A stretch of DNA of 64,000 nt. Origin: Deltaproteobacteria bacterium. GTDB lineage: Bacteria; Desulfobacterota; Binatia; UBA1149; SPBQ01. The notes beneath the pieces were generated by a model. That model made no database searches, was not told the DNA's origin, and saw only the letters and a list, made by a program, of their open reading frames with translations. The stretch spans positions 1 through 64,000 of the forward strand of contig JAJCZM010000039.1 of assembly GCA_029262375.1 (NCBI GenBank), in the 5' to 3' direction. The translations under genes were made by a program, and so were the position numbers. Shown one piece after another: positions 42,298 through 52,987 of the stretch (positions within the stretch are counted from its first letter, which is position 1; the number at the start of each line of letters is the position of its first letter).

Positions 42298-44979
42298 TCA
42301 GTGGGCGCGGCCCCAGTCGGGTCCGCTCCCGATGTCGACGACCATCGGTACAACAAGCTCTGCAGCACCCTCCATGGCGTCCCGAACCAGCGTAACTACT
42401 TGATCCAGTTCGGAATCCGGGCATTCCACTAGCAACTCATCATGAATCTGTAAAACGAGCACCGCCTCGAGCTCGGTTTTCGCCAGAGCCCGGTCGAGGC
42501 GAACCATCGCATTCTTGATGATATCGGCGGCGCTCCCCTGAATGGGCGTATTGGTGGCCACACGCTCGGCCACTTGGCGCAGGCCGCCGTTTTCGCTCGT
42601 TAGGTCGGGCAGGTAGCGCCTTCGCCCCATCAACGTGGCCACATAGCCTCTCTCACGGGCCGAGGCGAGCGATTTGTCGTAGAACGTCCGCACGCCTGCG
42701 TATCGCTCGAAGTAGCGCTCTATGTGAGCAGAGGCGTCACTGCGGGAGATCCCCAGCTCTCGGGACATTCGAACCGGCCCCATACCGTAGATGACTCCGT
42801 AGTTGATCACCTTCGCCGTGCGGCGCATGTCGGGGGTGACGTCGCTTGGGTCCAGCTCGAAAATCTCCGCTGCGGTGGCGCTGTGGATGTCGAGCCCCTC
42901 TTCGAAGGCCGCAATAAGCGCCTTGTCCTTGGCCAAATCCGCAAGTACACGCAGTTCGATCTGATTGTAGTCTGCGGAGACCAGCAGGCGGTCCTTTCCT
43001 GCAACGAAGGCGCCGCGAATCTTGCGCCCGTCTTCCGTTCGAATCGGGATGTTTTGAAGGTTGGGGTCCTTCGAACTCAGACGTCCGGTCGCCGCCACCG
43101 TTTGGTTCAGGCGGGTGTGAATCCGCGAGCGATCGTCGACGAGTCGCGGAAGACTATCCACGTAAGTGGATTTGAGCTTGGCCAACGCACGATACTCCAG
43201 CACAAGCGCCGGAAGCGGATGCTTGTCGGCCAGGGCCATCAGAGAATCGCTATCTGTGGAGGCTCCGGTCTTCGTCTTCTTGATGCCCTTCGTCGGCAAC
43301 CCCAGTTTGACGAAGAGGATCTCACGCAGCTGTACCGGCGAAAGGATGTTGAACTCCTGTCCGGCTGCTTCGTAAACCGTCCCCACGAGTTTCTTCATGC
43401 GCTGATCGAAGTCCTTCGACAGGCCGGCCAGCAGTTCGGTGTCGAGCGCGATTCCGTAGGCTTCCAGCCGGCCGAGTATTCCGACGAGCGGCAATTCGAT
43501 GTCGTCGTAGAGTTTTTGTTGACGATGCTTCGTCAGTGCACGACGCATGATCGGCACGAGGCGTTCCAGCTGTTCGAGTCCGGCATCGATCGCCACCGCC
43601 GACGGAGCCGCGGTCGCAACCGCCTCCTCGAGGAATCGTTCAACGACATCGGCCGGCCCGTGATCTCCGGCCGACGGATCGTATAGGTACGAGCACACGC
43701 CCAGGTCCAGTGACTGCGGGCCGAGCGTCACGCCGTACTCTCGGCAGATCCGCTTGAGGTCATAGCCGCAGGGAGACAACTCGGCGGCCTCGAGCCCTTT
43801 CAATGCGTCGCGGACTTCCGCTTCGCCAACTACGAGTACGCGAACCCCCGCTCGGGAAAGCCCGAGCATGGGCGGCTGATCCTCATCTACGTCTGCAAAC
43901 AGCACCTCGTACTCGCGCTGCTTCGCTGCGCCCTTGGCGTTGACGATTTCGTTCCAGTCGCTCCCCATGTCGATGTCAACGGCGGCGCTCGCGTCGTCGT
44001 CATGCGGATCATCGAGGCTCAGTTGGTCGTCGCGAGCCGCGGCTTTTTTCTTCTTCTTCGGCGGCCCGGCATCCGCGACGCCGTCGTCGACACCCAACAG
44101 CGAGCGCAGACGCTCGGCCGTCCGCTGCATCTCCAGCTCCTCGGCCAATGCCAACAACTCAGTGGTGTGGGGAGATACGAACGCCAGATCGTCGAACTGT
44201 TGATCGATGGGGACGTCTTCGCGAACCGTAGCAAGGACCCTGGAGAGCCGGGCTGCCTCCGCCCCGGCTTCGATCTTCTTGCGGACACCGGCTGCCCCTC
44301 GAATCTTCAGCGTTTCAATTTCCTCCGTAGACGCGAGCATTTTCTCGATGGAGCCGAAATGCTGAATGAGTGCAGCAGCCGTCTTCGGGCCTACGCCTTT
44401 CACGCCGGGAATATTGTCGGTCGAGTCGCCCATCAGTCCCTGCACGTCGATCACCGACTCAGGCCCGACGCCGAACTTCTCCTCGACCTGCGGCGCCTTC
44501 ACGCGCTTGCCTTTGACAGGATCGAACAACCAGACGCGATCATTCACACACTGCATCATGTCTTTGTCGCCCGACACGATGACGACCTCATGCCCCTGTT
44601 TGGAGAAACGGGCGGCCAGCGTGGCAAGAATATCGTCGGCCTCGAAGCCGGGCACGGTGATACACTCGATCGCCATCGCCGAGATCAGTCGGCGCACCAA
44701 CGGGAATTGTTGGCGCAGCTCTTCGTCCGGCTCGGGACGATTGGCCTTGTATTCGGCATAGAGGTCCGACCGGAAGGTCTTCTCCGGACCGTCGAACGCA
44801 GCCGCTAGATGTGTGGGCTTCTCATCTCTGATCAATCGTTCGAGCATCGAGGCCACGCCGTGAATCGCGTTCGTGGGCACGCCCCCGGACGTACTGAGGG
44901 GCGGCAGCGCGTAGTAAGCGCGGAATGTAAAGAAGCTGACGTCGAGGACGTAGAGTCTGGATGGTTTTGCGGCGGACAC
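42298..44979 (-). CDS. polA: DNA polymerase I, proofreading site degenerate
   Basis: This 893 aa enzyme has a complete N-terminal 5'-3' exonuclease (SRLYVLDVSFFTFRAYYA, GDKDMMQ, LMGDSTDNIPGVKGVG) and a complete polymerase domain (SADYNQIELRVLA, RRTAKVINYGVIYGM, QIHDELLVE). In the middle domain the 3'-5' exonuclease acidic residues are missing: DxE is replaced (FADVDEDQ) and the later aspartates are not aligned. Removal of RNA primers and gap filling should work, proofreading should not. GTG at 44979 is preferred; TTG at 45000 and 45030 are in frame upstream but without a good ribosome site. Confidence 0.96.
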   Translation of the reverse strand: MSAAKPSRLYVLDVSFFTFRAYYALPPLSTSGGVPTNAIHGVASMLERLIRDEKPTHLAAAFDGPEKTFRSDLYAEYKANRPEPDEELRQQFPLVRRLISAMAIECITVPGFEADDILATLAARFSKQGHEVVIVSGDKDMMQCVNDRVWLFDPVKGKRVKAPQVEEKFGVGPESVIDVQGLMGDSTDNIPGVKGVGPKTAAALIQHFGSIEKMLASTEEIETLKIRGAAGVRKKIEAGAEAARLSRVLATVREDVPIDQQFDDLAFVSPHTTELLALAEELEMQRTAERLRSLLGVDDGVADAGPPKKKKKAAARDDQLSLDDPHDDDASAAVDIDMGSDWNEIVNAKGAAKQREYEVLFADVDEDQPPMLGLSRAGVRVLVVGEAEVRDALKGLEAAELSPCGYDLKRICREYGVTLGPQSLDLGVCSYLYDPSAGDHGPADVVERFLEEAVATAAPSAVAIDAGLEQLERLVPIMRRALTKHRQQKLYDDIELPLVGILGRLEAYGIALDTELLAGLSKDFDQRMKKLVGTVYEAAGQEFNILSPVQLREILFVKLGLPTKGIKKTKTGASTDSDSLMALADKHPLPALVLEYRALAKLKSTYVDSLPRLVDDRSRIHTRLNQTVAATGRLSSKDPNLQNIPIRTEDGRKIRGAFVAGKDRLLVSADYNQIELRVLADLAKDKALIAAFEEGLDIHSATAAEIFELDPSDVTPDMRRTAKVINYGVIYGMGPVRMSRELGISRSDASAHIERYFERYAGVRTFYDKSLASARERGYVATLMGRRRYLPDLTSENGGLRQVAERVATNTPIQGSAADIIKNAMVRLDRALAKTELEAVLVLQIHDELLVECPDSELDQVVTLVRDAMEGAAELVVPMVVDIGSGPDWGRAH

Positions 44980-45110
44980 CGGCCAACGTTCCGCGATCAA
45001 GAAGTCTGATGCAAGAGTGCGGCTGCGCAATCTTGACTCCCTGACAGGCCGTCGCTAGATATCGATTCGAGGCGCGGCCTTCCAGCCCTACCAGGCGCCA
45101 CTCCGGACAC

Positions 45111-45875
45111 ATGATCGAGGTCAAGTCCCTCACAAAGGCTTACGGTTCGTTCGCGGCCGTGAAGGATATCTCATTCACCGTCGCCACCGGGCAAGCGTGT
45201 GGATTTCTCGGGCCGAACGGCGCCGGGAAGACAACGACGATGCGCGTCATCACCGGCTACATGCCGGCGACGAGCGGTACGGTCGCCGTGGATGACTTCG
45301 ACGTCTTCGAACAATCGTTCGAGGTCCGCCGCAGGATCGGCTATTTGCCCGAGACCCCCCCGTTATACCTCGAAATGCGGGTCGACAAGTATCTGAGCCA
45401 CGTTGCCAAGCTCAAAGGCGTGGCCCGCAGCGCGCTCGCGGGCGCACGAGAGCGCGTCATCGAGGCCTGCGGACTCGACGAAGTGGCGACCAGGCTCTGC
45501 GGGCATCTTTCGAAGGGCTACCGCCAGCGTGTCGGGCTCGCACAGGCGCTCATCCACGACCCTGCTGTCCTCGTCCTTGACGAGCCGACGGTCGGACTCG
45601 ACCCTGCGCAGATCATCGAGATCCGCGAACTGATTCGCGGGCTTGCCACGGAGCGTACCGTCGTCCTGTCAACCCACATCCTGCCCGAAGTCGCTGAGAT
45701 CTGTCAGAAGGTAGTCATCATCAATACGGGCCGCATCGTACTGGAAAGCGACATCGAGTCGCTGACCGCCGCGGGCTCGCTGGAAGACGAGTATCTCAAG
45801 GCCGTCAGCGGCGAACAGCCATCTCGTTCGGTTGATGCCCACACGACTGTCCCTGTGAGGTCAACCGATGCGTAA
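45111..45875 (+). CDS. ABC transporter ATP-binding protein (GldA-type)
   Basis: This 254 aa ATPase has Walker A GPNGAGKTT, signature HLSKGYRQRVGLAQAL and Walker B VLVLDEPTVGLDP. The following genes encode an ABC-2-type permease and a GldG-like protein, an arrangement (gldA-gldF-gldG, or Gld-type exporters in many phyla without gliding) that points to an exporter of unknown substrate. It is divergent from polA, with 131 bases between the two starts. Confidence 0.92.
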   Translation: MIEVKSLTKAYGSFAAVKDISFTVATGQACGFLGPNGAGKTTTMRVITGYMPATSGTVAVDDFDVFEQSFEVRRRIGYLPETPPLYLEMRVDKYLSHVAKLKGVARSALAGARERVIEACGLDEVATRLCGHLSKGYRQRVGLAQALIHDPAVLVLDEPTVGLDPAQIIEIRELIRGLATERTVVLSTHILPEVAEICQKVVIINTGRIVLESDIESLTAAGSLEDEYLKAVSGEQPSRSVDAHTTVPVRSTDA

Positions 45876-46638
45876 CGTGTTGGCTATCGCCTGGCGCGAC
45901 ATTCGATCGGTCTTCGTTTCGCCGATTGCGTACGTGGTCCTGACGGGCTTCGTGCTGCTCGGCGGATGGTTTTTCTTCAACATGCTCGGTCAATTCAATC
46001 GTACGCTGGCGATGTACTCGGGGATTCAGGGCTACGACACGACGTGGATGAACCTCAACGACGCGGTCGTATCACCGCTGCTCCACAATCTGTCGATCGT
46101 ACTACTGATTGTCGTCCCGATGACAACCATGCGCAGCTTCGCCGAGGAGCGCAGTAACACGACGTACGAGTTGCTGTTCACGTCCCCGGTCCGAGTCACC
46201 GAGATCGTTCTCGGTAAGTTTCTCGCCGGAGTCACCCTCGTCACGATGATGATCGGCATGACGCTCATCTTTCCCGGCATCCTCTGGGTCTACGGGAATC
46301 CCGAAATGGGTCTGATCGTGAGCGGCTACTTGGGGCTCTACTTGTTGGCGATCGCGTATGTATCGGTCGGCAACTTTACGTCGGCACTAACGAGCAATCA
46401 GATCATTGCCGCGATGAGTTCGCTGGTCATCCTTCTACTGCTCCTCGTGATCAGTTGGCCGGCCGAGAGTGCCGGCCCCACGGTCAAAGCAGTGCTCGTG
46501 CATCTGTCGGCGGTGGATCACTTCAACACCATGGCACGCGGCGTCATCGATACCCGCGATCTCGTATACTTCGCGACGTTCACCGCGACCTTCCTCTTCC
46601 TGACCCACCGTGCAGTAGAATCAGCGAGGTGGAAGTAA
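45868..46638 (+). CDS. ABC-2-type permease (GldF-like)
   Basis: This 256 aa membrane protein has about six transmembrane segments and the ABC-2 layout (VFVSPIAYVVLTGFVLLGGWFF at the start, RSFAEERSNTTYELLFTSP in the first cytoplasmic loop). It starts at ATG 45868, overlapping the ATPase gene by eight bases, and is closely followed by the GldG-like gene. The membrane partner of the ATPase. Confidence 0.9.
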   Translation: MRNVLAIAWRDIRSVFVSPIAYVVLTGFVLLGGWFFFNMLGQFNRTLAMYSGIQGYDTTWMNLNDAVVSPLLHNLSIVLLIVVPMTTMRSFAEERSNTTYELLFTSPVRVTEIVLGKFLAGVTLVTMMIGMTLIFPGILWVYGNPEMGLIVSGYLGLYLLAIAYVSVGNFTSALTSNQIIAAMSSLVILLLLLVISWPAESAGPTVKAVLVHLSAVDHFNTMARGVIDTRDLVYFATFTATFLFLTHRAVESARWK

Positions 46639-46640
46639 CG

Positions 46641-48203
46641 GTGGCTCCTCGCGCTCCTATTCTAGGCATTATCGGCCTCGTACTGATCGCGTTCGGCCTG
46701 CTCGCTCACTGGATGACGTACGACCCGGCCGAGTCGTTCTTTTCATTCGGCTGGGTTGCGATGGCGCACGTCGTGGCCGGCGCGATCGCTTCGGCCGCAT
46801 ACCTGGCCATGGGATCCGGATCACTCTTCGATTTCGTACGACGTCGCTCAACGCGGTACGGGGTCAACGCAGCGACCTACTCGGTACTGTTCATCGCCAT
46901 GATCTTCATGGCGAACTTCCTCGGAACCCGCTATCACAGCCGCTTCGATCTCAGCACCGAACGGGTCAACAGCCTGTCCGACCAGTCTGTTGCCGTAGTC
47001 GATACCCTTGAAGCAGACCTGACGATCGACGCGTTCGTCGACGGCGGCGGCGACCCCGTTCTCGAGGAATTGCTTTCAGCCTATCGCTACGCGAGCGACC
47101 GGATCTCATACCGCATCATCGATCCCCAAGTCAGCCCGACGCTCGCGCAAGCCGCCGGCGTATCGCAGGTCCCAACACTCAAGCTGACGCTGGACGGAAA
47201 GAGCACTCTCGTCACCAACACAGACGAGCAGGACGTCACGAACGGCATTCATCGCATCTCGAGCGGCGTCACGAAACGAATCTACTTCATCGACGGACAC
47301 GGTGAACCGGATACCACGGACAAGCGTTCGCCGGGCGGCCTGGGATTGTTCGCCGAGGCCCTACGCAATCAGAACTATGACGTAGAGACGTTATTTCTAC
47401 CGGACCTTGCCGCGATCCCCGACGACGCCGCAGTCGTGATCTCGGTATCGGCGCCGAAAGAGTACTTCCCACATGAACTGGAAGTACTCTCGCGCTACAT
47501 GCGAAACGGTGGACGCGTGATGTACCTGCTCGAGCCACGCAGGAACGTCGAACTCGCGAAGTTCCTCGCCGGTTGGGGAGTGCTTGTAGGTGACGATGTC
47601 ATCATCGATCGACAGGTACGCTTGTTCGAAGGCATGTCGTTGGGGCTCGATCCGGTTGTCTCCGACTACAGCGATCACCCCGCCGTGGCAGCGCTCAATG
47701 ATCGCACTCTGTTCTCGCTCGCGCGTTCCGTCATCCCGGTGCAGTACCCGCCCGAGGGCCTCTTTCCCAAAGCGCTGCTGCTGACCGCGAAGACCACGTG
47801 GGCGGAGCGAGACCTCGACCTACTCTTTGACGAGGGGGAGGCCGAGCGATCGGACAACGAGATTGCAGGTCCGCTGCCGCTCGCGACGGCTGTCAGCGCC
47901 TTTGCCAACAAGATCGGCGGCGAGGGGGATGGCGAGTTCGAGATGGTAGTGTTCGGCGACGCAACGTTCGTCAGCAATCGCTTCCTACGCCAGCTCTTCA
48001 ACGACGCACTCGCACTCTCGGCGGTCGGCTGGCTTGCCGGACAAGAAGAGCTGATCTCTATCGTTCCTCGCGCGGTGCGAGCGTCACGCGCGCACCTGTC
48101 GGCAGACGAAGGTCGCACAGTGTTCTACCTGTCGGTACTTGTTCTGCCCGAGTTAGTTCTGCTGTGCGGTATCGCCGTTTGGTGGAGGCGCTCCTCTTCG
48201 TGA
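46641..48203 (+). CDS. GldG-like auxiliary ABC transporter protein
   Basis: This 520 aa protein has two N-terminal membrane helices (about residues 8-28 and 35-60), a third near 80, then a long periplasmic GldG/ABC-type uncharacterised domain (FLGTRYHSRFDLSTERVNSLSDQS is its hallmark) and a C-terminal membrane helix (VFYLSVLVLPELVLLCGIAVWW). GTG at 46641, two bases after the permease stop, is chosen over the longer open frame inside the permease gene. It probably forms the periplasmic part of the exporter. Confidence 0.82.
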   Translation: MAPRAPILGIIGLVLIAFGLLAHWMTYDPAESFFSFGWVAMAHVVAGAIASAAYLAMGSGSLFDFVRRRSTRYGVNAATYSVLFIAMIFMANFLGTRYHSRFDLSTERVNSLSDQSVAVVDTLEADLTIDAFVDGGGDPVLEELLSAYRYASDRISYRIIDPQVSPTLAQAAGVSQVPTLKLTLDGKSTLVTNTDEQDVTNGIHRISSGVTKRIYFIDGHGEPDTTDKRSPGGLGLFAEALRNQNYDVETLFLPDLAAIPDDAAVVISVSAPKEYFPHELEVLSRYMRNGGRVMYLLEPRRNVELAKFLAGWGVLVGDDVIIDRQVRLFEGMSLGLDPVVSDYSDHPAVAALNDRTLFSLARSVIPVQYPPEGLFPKALLLTAKTTWAERDLDLLFDEGEAERSDNEIAGPLPLATAVSAFANKIGGEGDGEFEMVVFGDATFVSNRFLRQLFNDALALSAVGWLAGQEELISIVPRAVRASRAHLSADEGRTVFYLSVLVLPELVLLCGIAVWWRRSSS

Positions 48204-49552
48204 AATGGTGGCGAACGCTACTGGCGGCGGCTCTGGCGGCGGCCATGGCGGCCTACATATTCTGGGTCGAGAATCCCCGCATCGAATCGGAACAAGCTGC
48301 GCTACAGCTCGCCGTCTTCGATCCTGAGCGCGTCGACAGGATTGAGCTACGCTACCCGAGAGATCCGACACTCGTCGTCGAGCGCGAAGGCGCACGGTGG
48401 CAGCTCCGTGAGCCACTCGTCGCCGCCGCTGACGAAGCGACCGTCCGCCTGCTGATCGACGCAATTCGCAACGTAGAAGTAGAACGCGGAATCCCCATCG
48501 CCGATGCAGAGGGCCTCGAGATCTACGGCCTGGCCGGAGAAGGAACCCGCGCGCACGTAGCGCTTCGGCTCGACGACGGAACCGATCTTCCTGCGATCAT
48601 CGTGGGCGACACCGCTCCGGTGGGGTATCAAACGTTCGTACGCGTGGAGGGAAGAGACGAGCTGCTGGTCACCCCCCTGCTCTTCCACGGCGGCGTCAAG
48701 AAGACGGCGTTCGATCTGCGATCGAAGACGATCTTCGCGATCGACCCCGGCGAAATTGACGAGTTCTCCATCGAATCGCCAGCCGGCCGGTATTCGCTCC
48801 AGCGCAAGGAAGGCAAGTGGTGGTTGCGCGCCCCCATCGCAGCGCGCGCTGACGACAAGACCGTCTCGGGGATTCTGGCGTCGCTTCCCGCCGTGACTGC
48901 CCTGGCATACTTTGATCAGGACGACCCGGATCGCGCGAAGTTCGGAATCGACGAGACAGCCCTACAGATCCAGCTGCAATTGTCGGGCGGCCGCAACGAA
49001 GGCCTACGTATCGGCCAACCAACCGAGGACCCGCCCGCCGGATTCTACAGCGAGCGCAGAAGCGACGGCCAGCTCTTCAAAGGACCGGACTGGCTGATCG
49101 CCCGCTACGGCGTCGACCTGTCCACGCTGAAGGACAAGCATTTGTTTTCGTGCGCCCTCGACGAGGTGCAGCGCATCGAGATCGCACGAGAAGACGGACG
49201 CAACTTCGTGCTGCAGCGAAACGGCGACAGCGGCTGGACAGCGCCATCCCATCCCGACGCCGCGCTCAATGCGCGCCGGGTCGAGCGAACCGCAAAGGGC
49301 CTGTTGGATCTGGCGGGCGAGTCGTTCGTCGCGGGCGCGACGAGCGCGAGTCATGGACTGGACACGCCCACGGTTACAGCAACCGTCAGCGGGCGCGGCG
49401 GCAAAGAATGCGGTACTGCCGTAGCAACACGTGCTCCGGGCGATGCGGGATTCTACGTGGCGAACGCAGAGACGGACACCGTCATGTCCATCCCCGAGTA
49501 CCTATACTCGCGTCTTGATGTGCTAGTCGACGATTTGGTGAGCGAGCCCTGA
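48200..49552 (+). CDS. DUF4340 protein associated with the GldA/F/G-type transporter
   Basis: This 450 aa protein has an N-terminal membrane anchor (MKWWRTLLAAALAAAMAAYIFWV) and two or three repeats of the DUF4340 beta domain (DRIELRYPRDPTLVVEREGARWQL, VQRIEIAREDGRNFVLQRNGDSGW). DUF4340 genes regularly follow GldG-like genes; the function is unknown. GTG at 48200 overlaps the GldG-like stop (GTGA). It converges on hisC with six bases between. Confidence 0.82.
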   Translation: MKWWRTLLAAALAAAMAAYIFWVENPRIESEQAALQLAVFDPERVDRIELRYPRDPTLVVEREGARWQLREPLVAAADEATVRLLIDAIRNVEVERGIPIADAEGLEIYGLAGEGTRAHVALRLDDGTDLPAIIVGDTAPVGYQTFVRVEGRDELLVTPLLFHGGVKKTAFDLRSKTIFAIDPGEIDEFSIESPAGRYSLQRKEGKWWLRAPIAARADDKTVSGILASLPAVTALAYFDQDDPDRAKFGIDETALQIQLQLSGGRNEGLRIGQPTEDPPAGFYSERRSDGQLFKGPDWLIARYGVDLSTLKDKHLFSCALDEVQRIEIAREDGRNFVLQRNGDSGWTAPSHPDAALNARRVERTAKGLLDLAGESFVAGATSASHGLDTPTVTATVSGRGGKECGTAVATRAPGDAGFYVANAETDTVMSIPEYLYSRLDVLVDDLVSEP

Positions 49553-49558
49553 CAAGGA

Positions 49559-50596
49559 TTAGTCGAGCATTGCCCCGAGGAACGCGTCCATGTCTTCGTC
49601 GGTTCCGACCGTGACGCGAACGCCTGAGCGCAGCACGGGCGTATCGAAGAACCTGACCAGAATGCCTCGATCGCGTAGGCGGCGCGACACGACGTCACCG
49701 CCGTCGTCGCCACAGTCGAGCCAGAAGAAATTCGCGCGCGAGTCTTCGATGCGATACCCGCGTGCGCGAAGTGTCTCGATCACACGGTCGCGCGTGCGCG
49801 CAACCTTCTGCACAGATCCCGTCATCCATTCGTAATCGTTGAGCGCCGCAACGCCACCGGCAATCGCCAGCCGCGAGACATTGTACGAGTCCTTCACCTT
49901 CGCCAGCTCAGCGATCAAAGCAGCACTCGCGAACGCTAGACCGAGACGTAGGCCGGCCAGGGAGAACGATTTAGAGAAGCTGCGCAGAACCAGCAGATTA
50001 GGATGGTCGACGAGCAACTCGAGCGCGCTCTCGCCTCCGAAATCCACATAAGCTTCATCGGCAACTACCAACCCCGGCGCGCGTTCGGCCGCGCGCGCGA
50101 TCTCGTTCAACCTGATCGGCGTGCCATACGGCGAATTCGGAGAGCAGAGGAAAATGACGTCTGCACCCGACATCAGCAGAGCCTCTGGTAGATCGGCTCC
50201 CGGCTCCATCGGCACTTCGATAGCGCGTGCGCCTTCAATCGAGGCCAACGTCGCGTACAGCGAATAGGTCGGAACGGGATACGCAACAGACCCGCCGTCG
50301 CAGGCACACGCTCGCAGACAGATCGCCAGCAACTCGTCTGATCCGTTGCCCACGAGCACTTGCTCGGGATCGACCCCGTAGCGCGCGGCGGCGGCCTCAC
50401 GTAACGGGTCCGCCAACGGTGCGGGGTACAGCGCTAATCGCGAGGCTGCGTCTGCAACCGCCGTAGCAACTCGAGGCGACGGCGGATACGGGTTCTCGTT
50501 CGTGTTCAGCTTGATGACGCGCTCGGCGTCCGATGGCTGCTCCCCAGGAACATAGCCGTGTAGAGCGGCAATACGCGGTGCTACGACGTTCTTCAC
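49559..50596 (-). CDS. hisC: Histidinol-phosphate aminotransferase
   Basis: This 345 aa fold-type I PLP enzyme transaminates histidinol phosphate in histidine synthesis. NTNENPYPPSP, the PLP lysine in LRSFSKSFSLAGLRLG and the C-terminal Arg motif (LRSGVRVTVG) fit HisC. GTG at 50596 overlaps the bepA stop, so the gene is translated with the heme/bepA operon and not with other his genes; none are seen. A HisC acting on aromatic amino acids is possible. Confidence 0.9.
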   Translation of the reverse strand: MKNVVAPRIAALHGYVPGEQPSDAERVIKLNTNENPYPPSPRVATAVADAASRLALYPAPLADPLREAAAARYGVDPEQVLVGNGSDELLAICLRACACDGGSVAYPVPTYSLYATLASIEGARAIEVPMEPGADLPEALLMSGADVIFLCSPNSPYGTPIRLNEIARAAERAPGLVVADEAYVDFGGESALELLVDHPNLLVLRSFSKSFSLAGLRLGLAFASAALIAELAKVKDSYNVSRLAIAGGVAALNDYEWMTGSVQKVARTRDRVIETLRARGYRIEDSRANFFWLDCGDDGGDVVSRRLRDRGILVRFFDTPVLRSGVRVTVGTDEDMDAFLGAMLD

Positions 50597-52035
50597 GGAA
50601 CGAGCCGGCCCGGACGCGGCAGCCCGGGATGGCGCGGTGGTCCCGCGTTGGCCTTCTCGAACTCCTCGATCTTCTTGGCGAGTTCTTCGCGCAACGGGCT
50701 GTCGGTCGGCAGGTTTGCATCGGCGCGCTTGTAGTAGCGCAGCGACTGCTCAACGTCTCCGTAGAAATCTGAGGACCGGCCGAACCAATAGTAGCCCTCA
50801 CCGGTCTGACTGTTCTTGTCCAGAGCGCGCCCGAGTTGCTGAAGCAGCGAAGGGCGATACGGATAGATGTCTACCGCCTTCTGAAAATAGGTAACCGCGT
50901 TCTCGTACTCGCCACGTAGGTAGTGGGCTTCTCCCATATCGGCCAGCGCATTCCAGTCTTGATCGTCACGCTCGACCGCTCTAGCCAAACGAACCAACGC
51001 CTTGTCGATTTCATTCTTACGCATGTAGGCTCGACCCAGCTCGCGGTCTACCTGCCTGCCCAACTGTTCAGCTTCCTCGAGATACTGGATCGCGAGATGG
51101 AAGTCGTCACCGTGGGCCATCAGAATACCGAGCAGCTCGAGTGCTTCTGGTCGATCCGCCTTCGAGGCCGCTGCCAGCCGTCGCTCGAAGGGAGGCACGG
51201 CTTGCTCGCGTGTCTGCGCGTAGCCACGAACGATCGCCTGCGCGCGCAAGAACTTCCAGCTCGGCTTAGGCTCGCCCATCTCCCATTCGTTCTTCTTCAG
51301 AACGGACTCGATATTCGCCAAGCGCTCGCCACTGAGAGGGTGCGACAGAAAGTAGGGAGGGATCAGAGTCGGGTTGATCTTCTGCTCTTGGTAAGTTTTG
51401 CGTAGCAGAGCAAGCATTCCCGCCGGATCGTACCCGGCATCAGCCGCGTACCGGATTCCCAGGTAGTCGGCCTCACGCTCAAAATCGCGCTGATATTTCA
51501 GCTGCTGACTCATGCCCGCCGCGATTGCCGCCTGGCCAAGCACCGGGTTGAGCGCAGTCAGGAATATTCCGAGAATCGTCGCGTAATTGACCGCCGCCGC
51601 TTTCGCTTGCTGACGTACCGAGTGATGCGCTGCTGCGTGGCCGATCTCGTGCCCCAGAACTCCGGCGATCTCCTGCTCGCTCTCTGCACGAGAGATGAGA
51701 CCCGCGTGAACGAAGATTTTGCCGCCGGGGACAGCAAAGGCGTTGATCGTGTCTTCGGCGACGACAAAAAATTCGTAGTCAAACGGCTGATCACCAAGCG
51801 TCTTGACCAACCGGTTGCCGATGTCGCTGACGAACGTGTTGATCTCGTGGTCGTGAATCAGCGGCAGCCCTACCCGCGCCTGCTCGAGGAATTCCTCCCC
51901 CATACGCCGTTCCTCAGTGATGGGCATGGCCGACGCCGATGCCGTCGCACCGGCCCCGAGGATCGCTACGACTACGAACGCGACGGCCGAGAGGGCCGCC
52001 ACCGTTCTACGCAGAACTGGCAACGTCAACCGCAT
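50593..52035 (-). CDS. bepA: BepA-like M48 metalloprotease with TPR domain
   Basis: This 480 aa periplasmic protease has a signal peptide (to about residue 36, TASASA), the M48 zinc motif HEIGH (His129-Glu130-His133), a Glu in [13 protein letters not shown] as third ligand and C-terminal TPR repeats (about 290-450). E. coli BepA degrades misassembled outer-membrane proteins such as LptD and helps their assembly. This links it to the LPS theme of the window. It overlaps hisC by four bases and lies downstream of hemB, with coding ends 28 bases overlapped. Confidence 0.9.
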   Translation of the reverse strand: MRLTLPVLRRTVAALSAVAFVVVAILGAGATASASAMPITEERRMGEEFLEQARVGLPLIHDHEINTFVSDIGNRLVKTLGDQPFDYEFFVVAEDTINAFAVPGGKIFVHAGLISRAESEQEIAGVLGHEIGHAAAHHSVRQQAKAAAVNYATILGIFLTALNPVLGQAAIAAGMSQQLKYQRDFEREADYLGIRYAADAGYDPAGMLALLRKTYQEQKINPTLIPPYFLSHPLSGERLANIESVLKKNEWEMGEPKPSWKFLRAQAIVRGYAQTREQAVPPFERRLAAASKADRPEALELLGILMAHGDDFHLAIQYLEEAEQLGRQVDRELGRAYMRKNEIDKALVRLARAVERDDQDWNALADMGEAHYLRGEYENAVTYFQKAVDIYPYRPSLLQQLGRALDKNSQTGEGYYWFGRSSDFYGDVEQSLRYYKRADANLPTDSPLREELAKKIEEFEKANAGPPRHPGLPRPGRLVP

Positions 52036-52978
52036 AATAAGTGATGATCATGTCCGCGCCCGCGCGCTTGATCGAGGTGAGGGACTCAGCGACGGCGCGC
52101 TCTTCGTCGATCCAGCCGTTCGCCGATGCCGCTTTGATCATGGAGTACTCGCCACTGACCTGATACGCGGCCACCGGGCACTCGAACTCGGCCTTCACAC
52201 GCTGTACCACGTCGAGATAAGGAAGCGCCGGTTTCACGATAACGATGTCGGCGCCCTCCTCGAGATCGAGCGCAACCTCTCGCAATGCCTCGAGTCCGTT
52301 CGCCGGATCCATCTGATACGTACGCCTGTCGCCGAACTGCGGTGTAGACTCAGCGGCCTCACGAAACGGACCGTAGAACGCGGAACAGAACTTGGCAGCG
52401 TACGACATGATCGGAAGATCGCTGAAGTCCGCTTCATCGAGTGCGCTGCGAATCGCGCCCACTCGACCATCCATCATGTCGGAAGGAGCGACGATGTCGG
52501 CGCCCGCTCTCGCGTGAGACAGCGCTTCTTTGACGAGTAAACCGCAGGTCGGGTCGTTCGCGACGTCGCCGTCGTGAATCACACCGCAGTGTCCGTGGTC
52601 GGTGTACTCGCACAGACACACGTCTGTGATGACCATGACCTGGTCGCCCTGCGCTTCCTTGATGGCACGCACCGCCTGCTGGACGACGCCGTCATCGTCC
52701 CACGCATGGCTGCCTGTGGGGTCCTTCGCCTCGGGGATTCCGAAGAGCAGCACGGCGGGAATGCCCACGTCGGCTGCACGGGCCACGGAGTCGACGATCG
52801 CGTCGACCGACTCTTGGAAGACACCCGGCATCGCCCCGACCTCGTTGCGCACGCCCCGACCCGGCACGACGAACAGAGGAAGGATGAGGTCGTCAACGCC
52901 GACGGTCGTTTCACGCAACATGCGCCGCAGCGTCTCGTTCGAGCGCAGTCGGCGAAGTCTTTGCGACGGAAATCCCAC
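52007..52978 (-). CDS. hemB: Delta-aminolevulinic acid dehydratase
   Basis: HemB (323 aa) condenses two aminolevulinates to porphobilinogen. The zinc site [14 protein letters not shown] and the two Schiff-base lysines ([15 protein letters not shown] and [10 protein letters not shown]) are present, so this is a zinc-type enzyme. It lies nine bases after cobA/hemD and overlaps the start region of bepA by 29 bases. Confidence 0.97.
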   Translation of the reverse strand: MGFPSQRLRRLRSNETLRRMLRETTVGVDDLILPLFVVPGRGVRNEVGAMPGVFQESVDAIVDSVARAADVGIPAVLLFGIPEAKDPTGSHAWDDDGVVQQAVRAIKEAQGDQVMVITDVCLCEYTDHGHCGVIHDGDVANDPTCGLLVKEALSHARAGADIVAPSDMMDGRVGAIRSALDEADFSDLPIMSYAAKFCSAFYGPFREAAESTPQFGDRRTYQMDPANGLEALREVALDLEEGADIVIVKPALPYLDVVQRVKAEFECPVAAYQVSGEYSMIKAASANGWIDEERAVAESLTSIKRAGADMIITYYAVDVASSA

Positions 52979-52987
52979 GAAAAGATG

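Noticed and set aside
42724-43686. 320-codon open frame on the plus strand inside polA
   Set aside because: It is antisense to a well-conserved polA and has no recognisable domain or ribosome site; such frames are common in GC-rich codon patterns.
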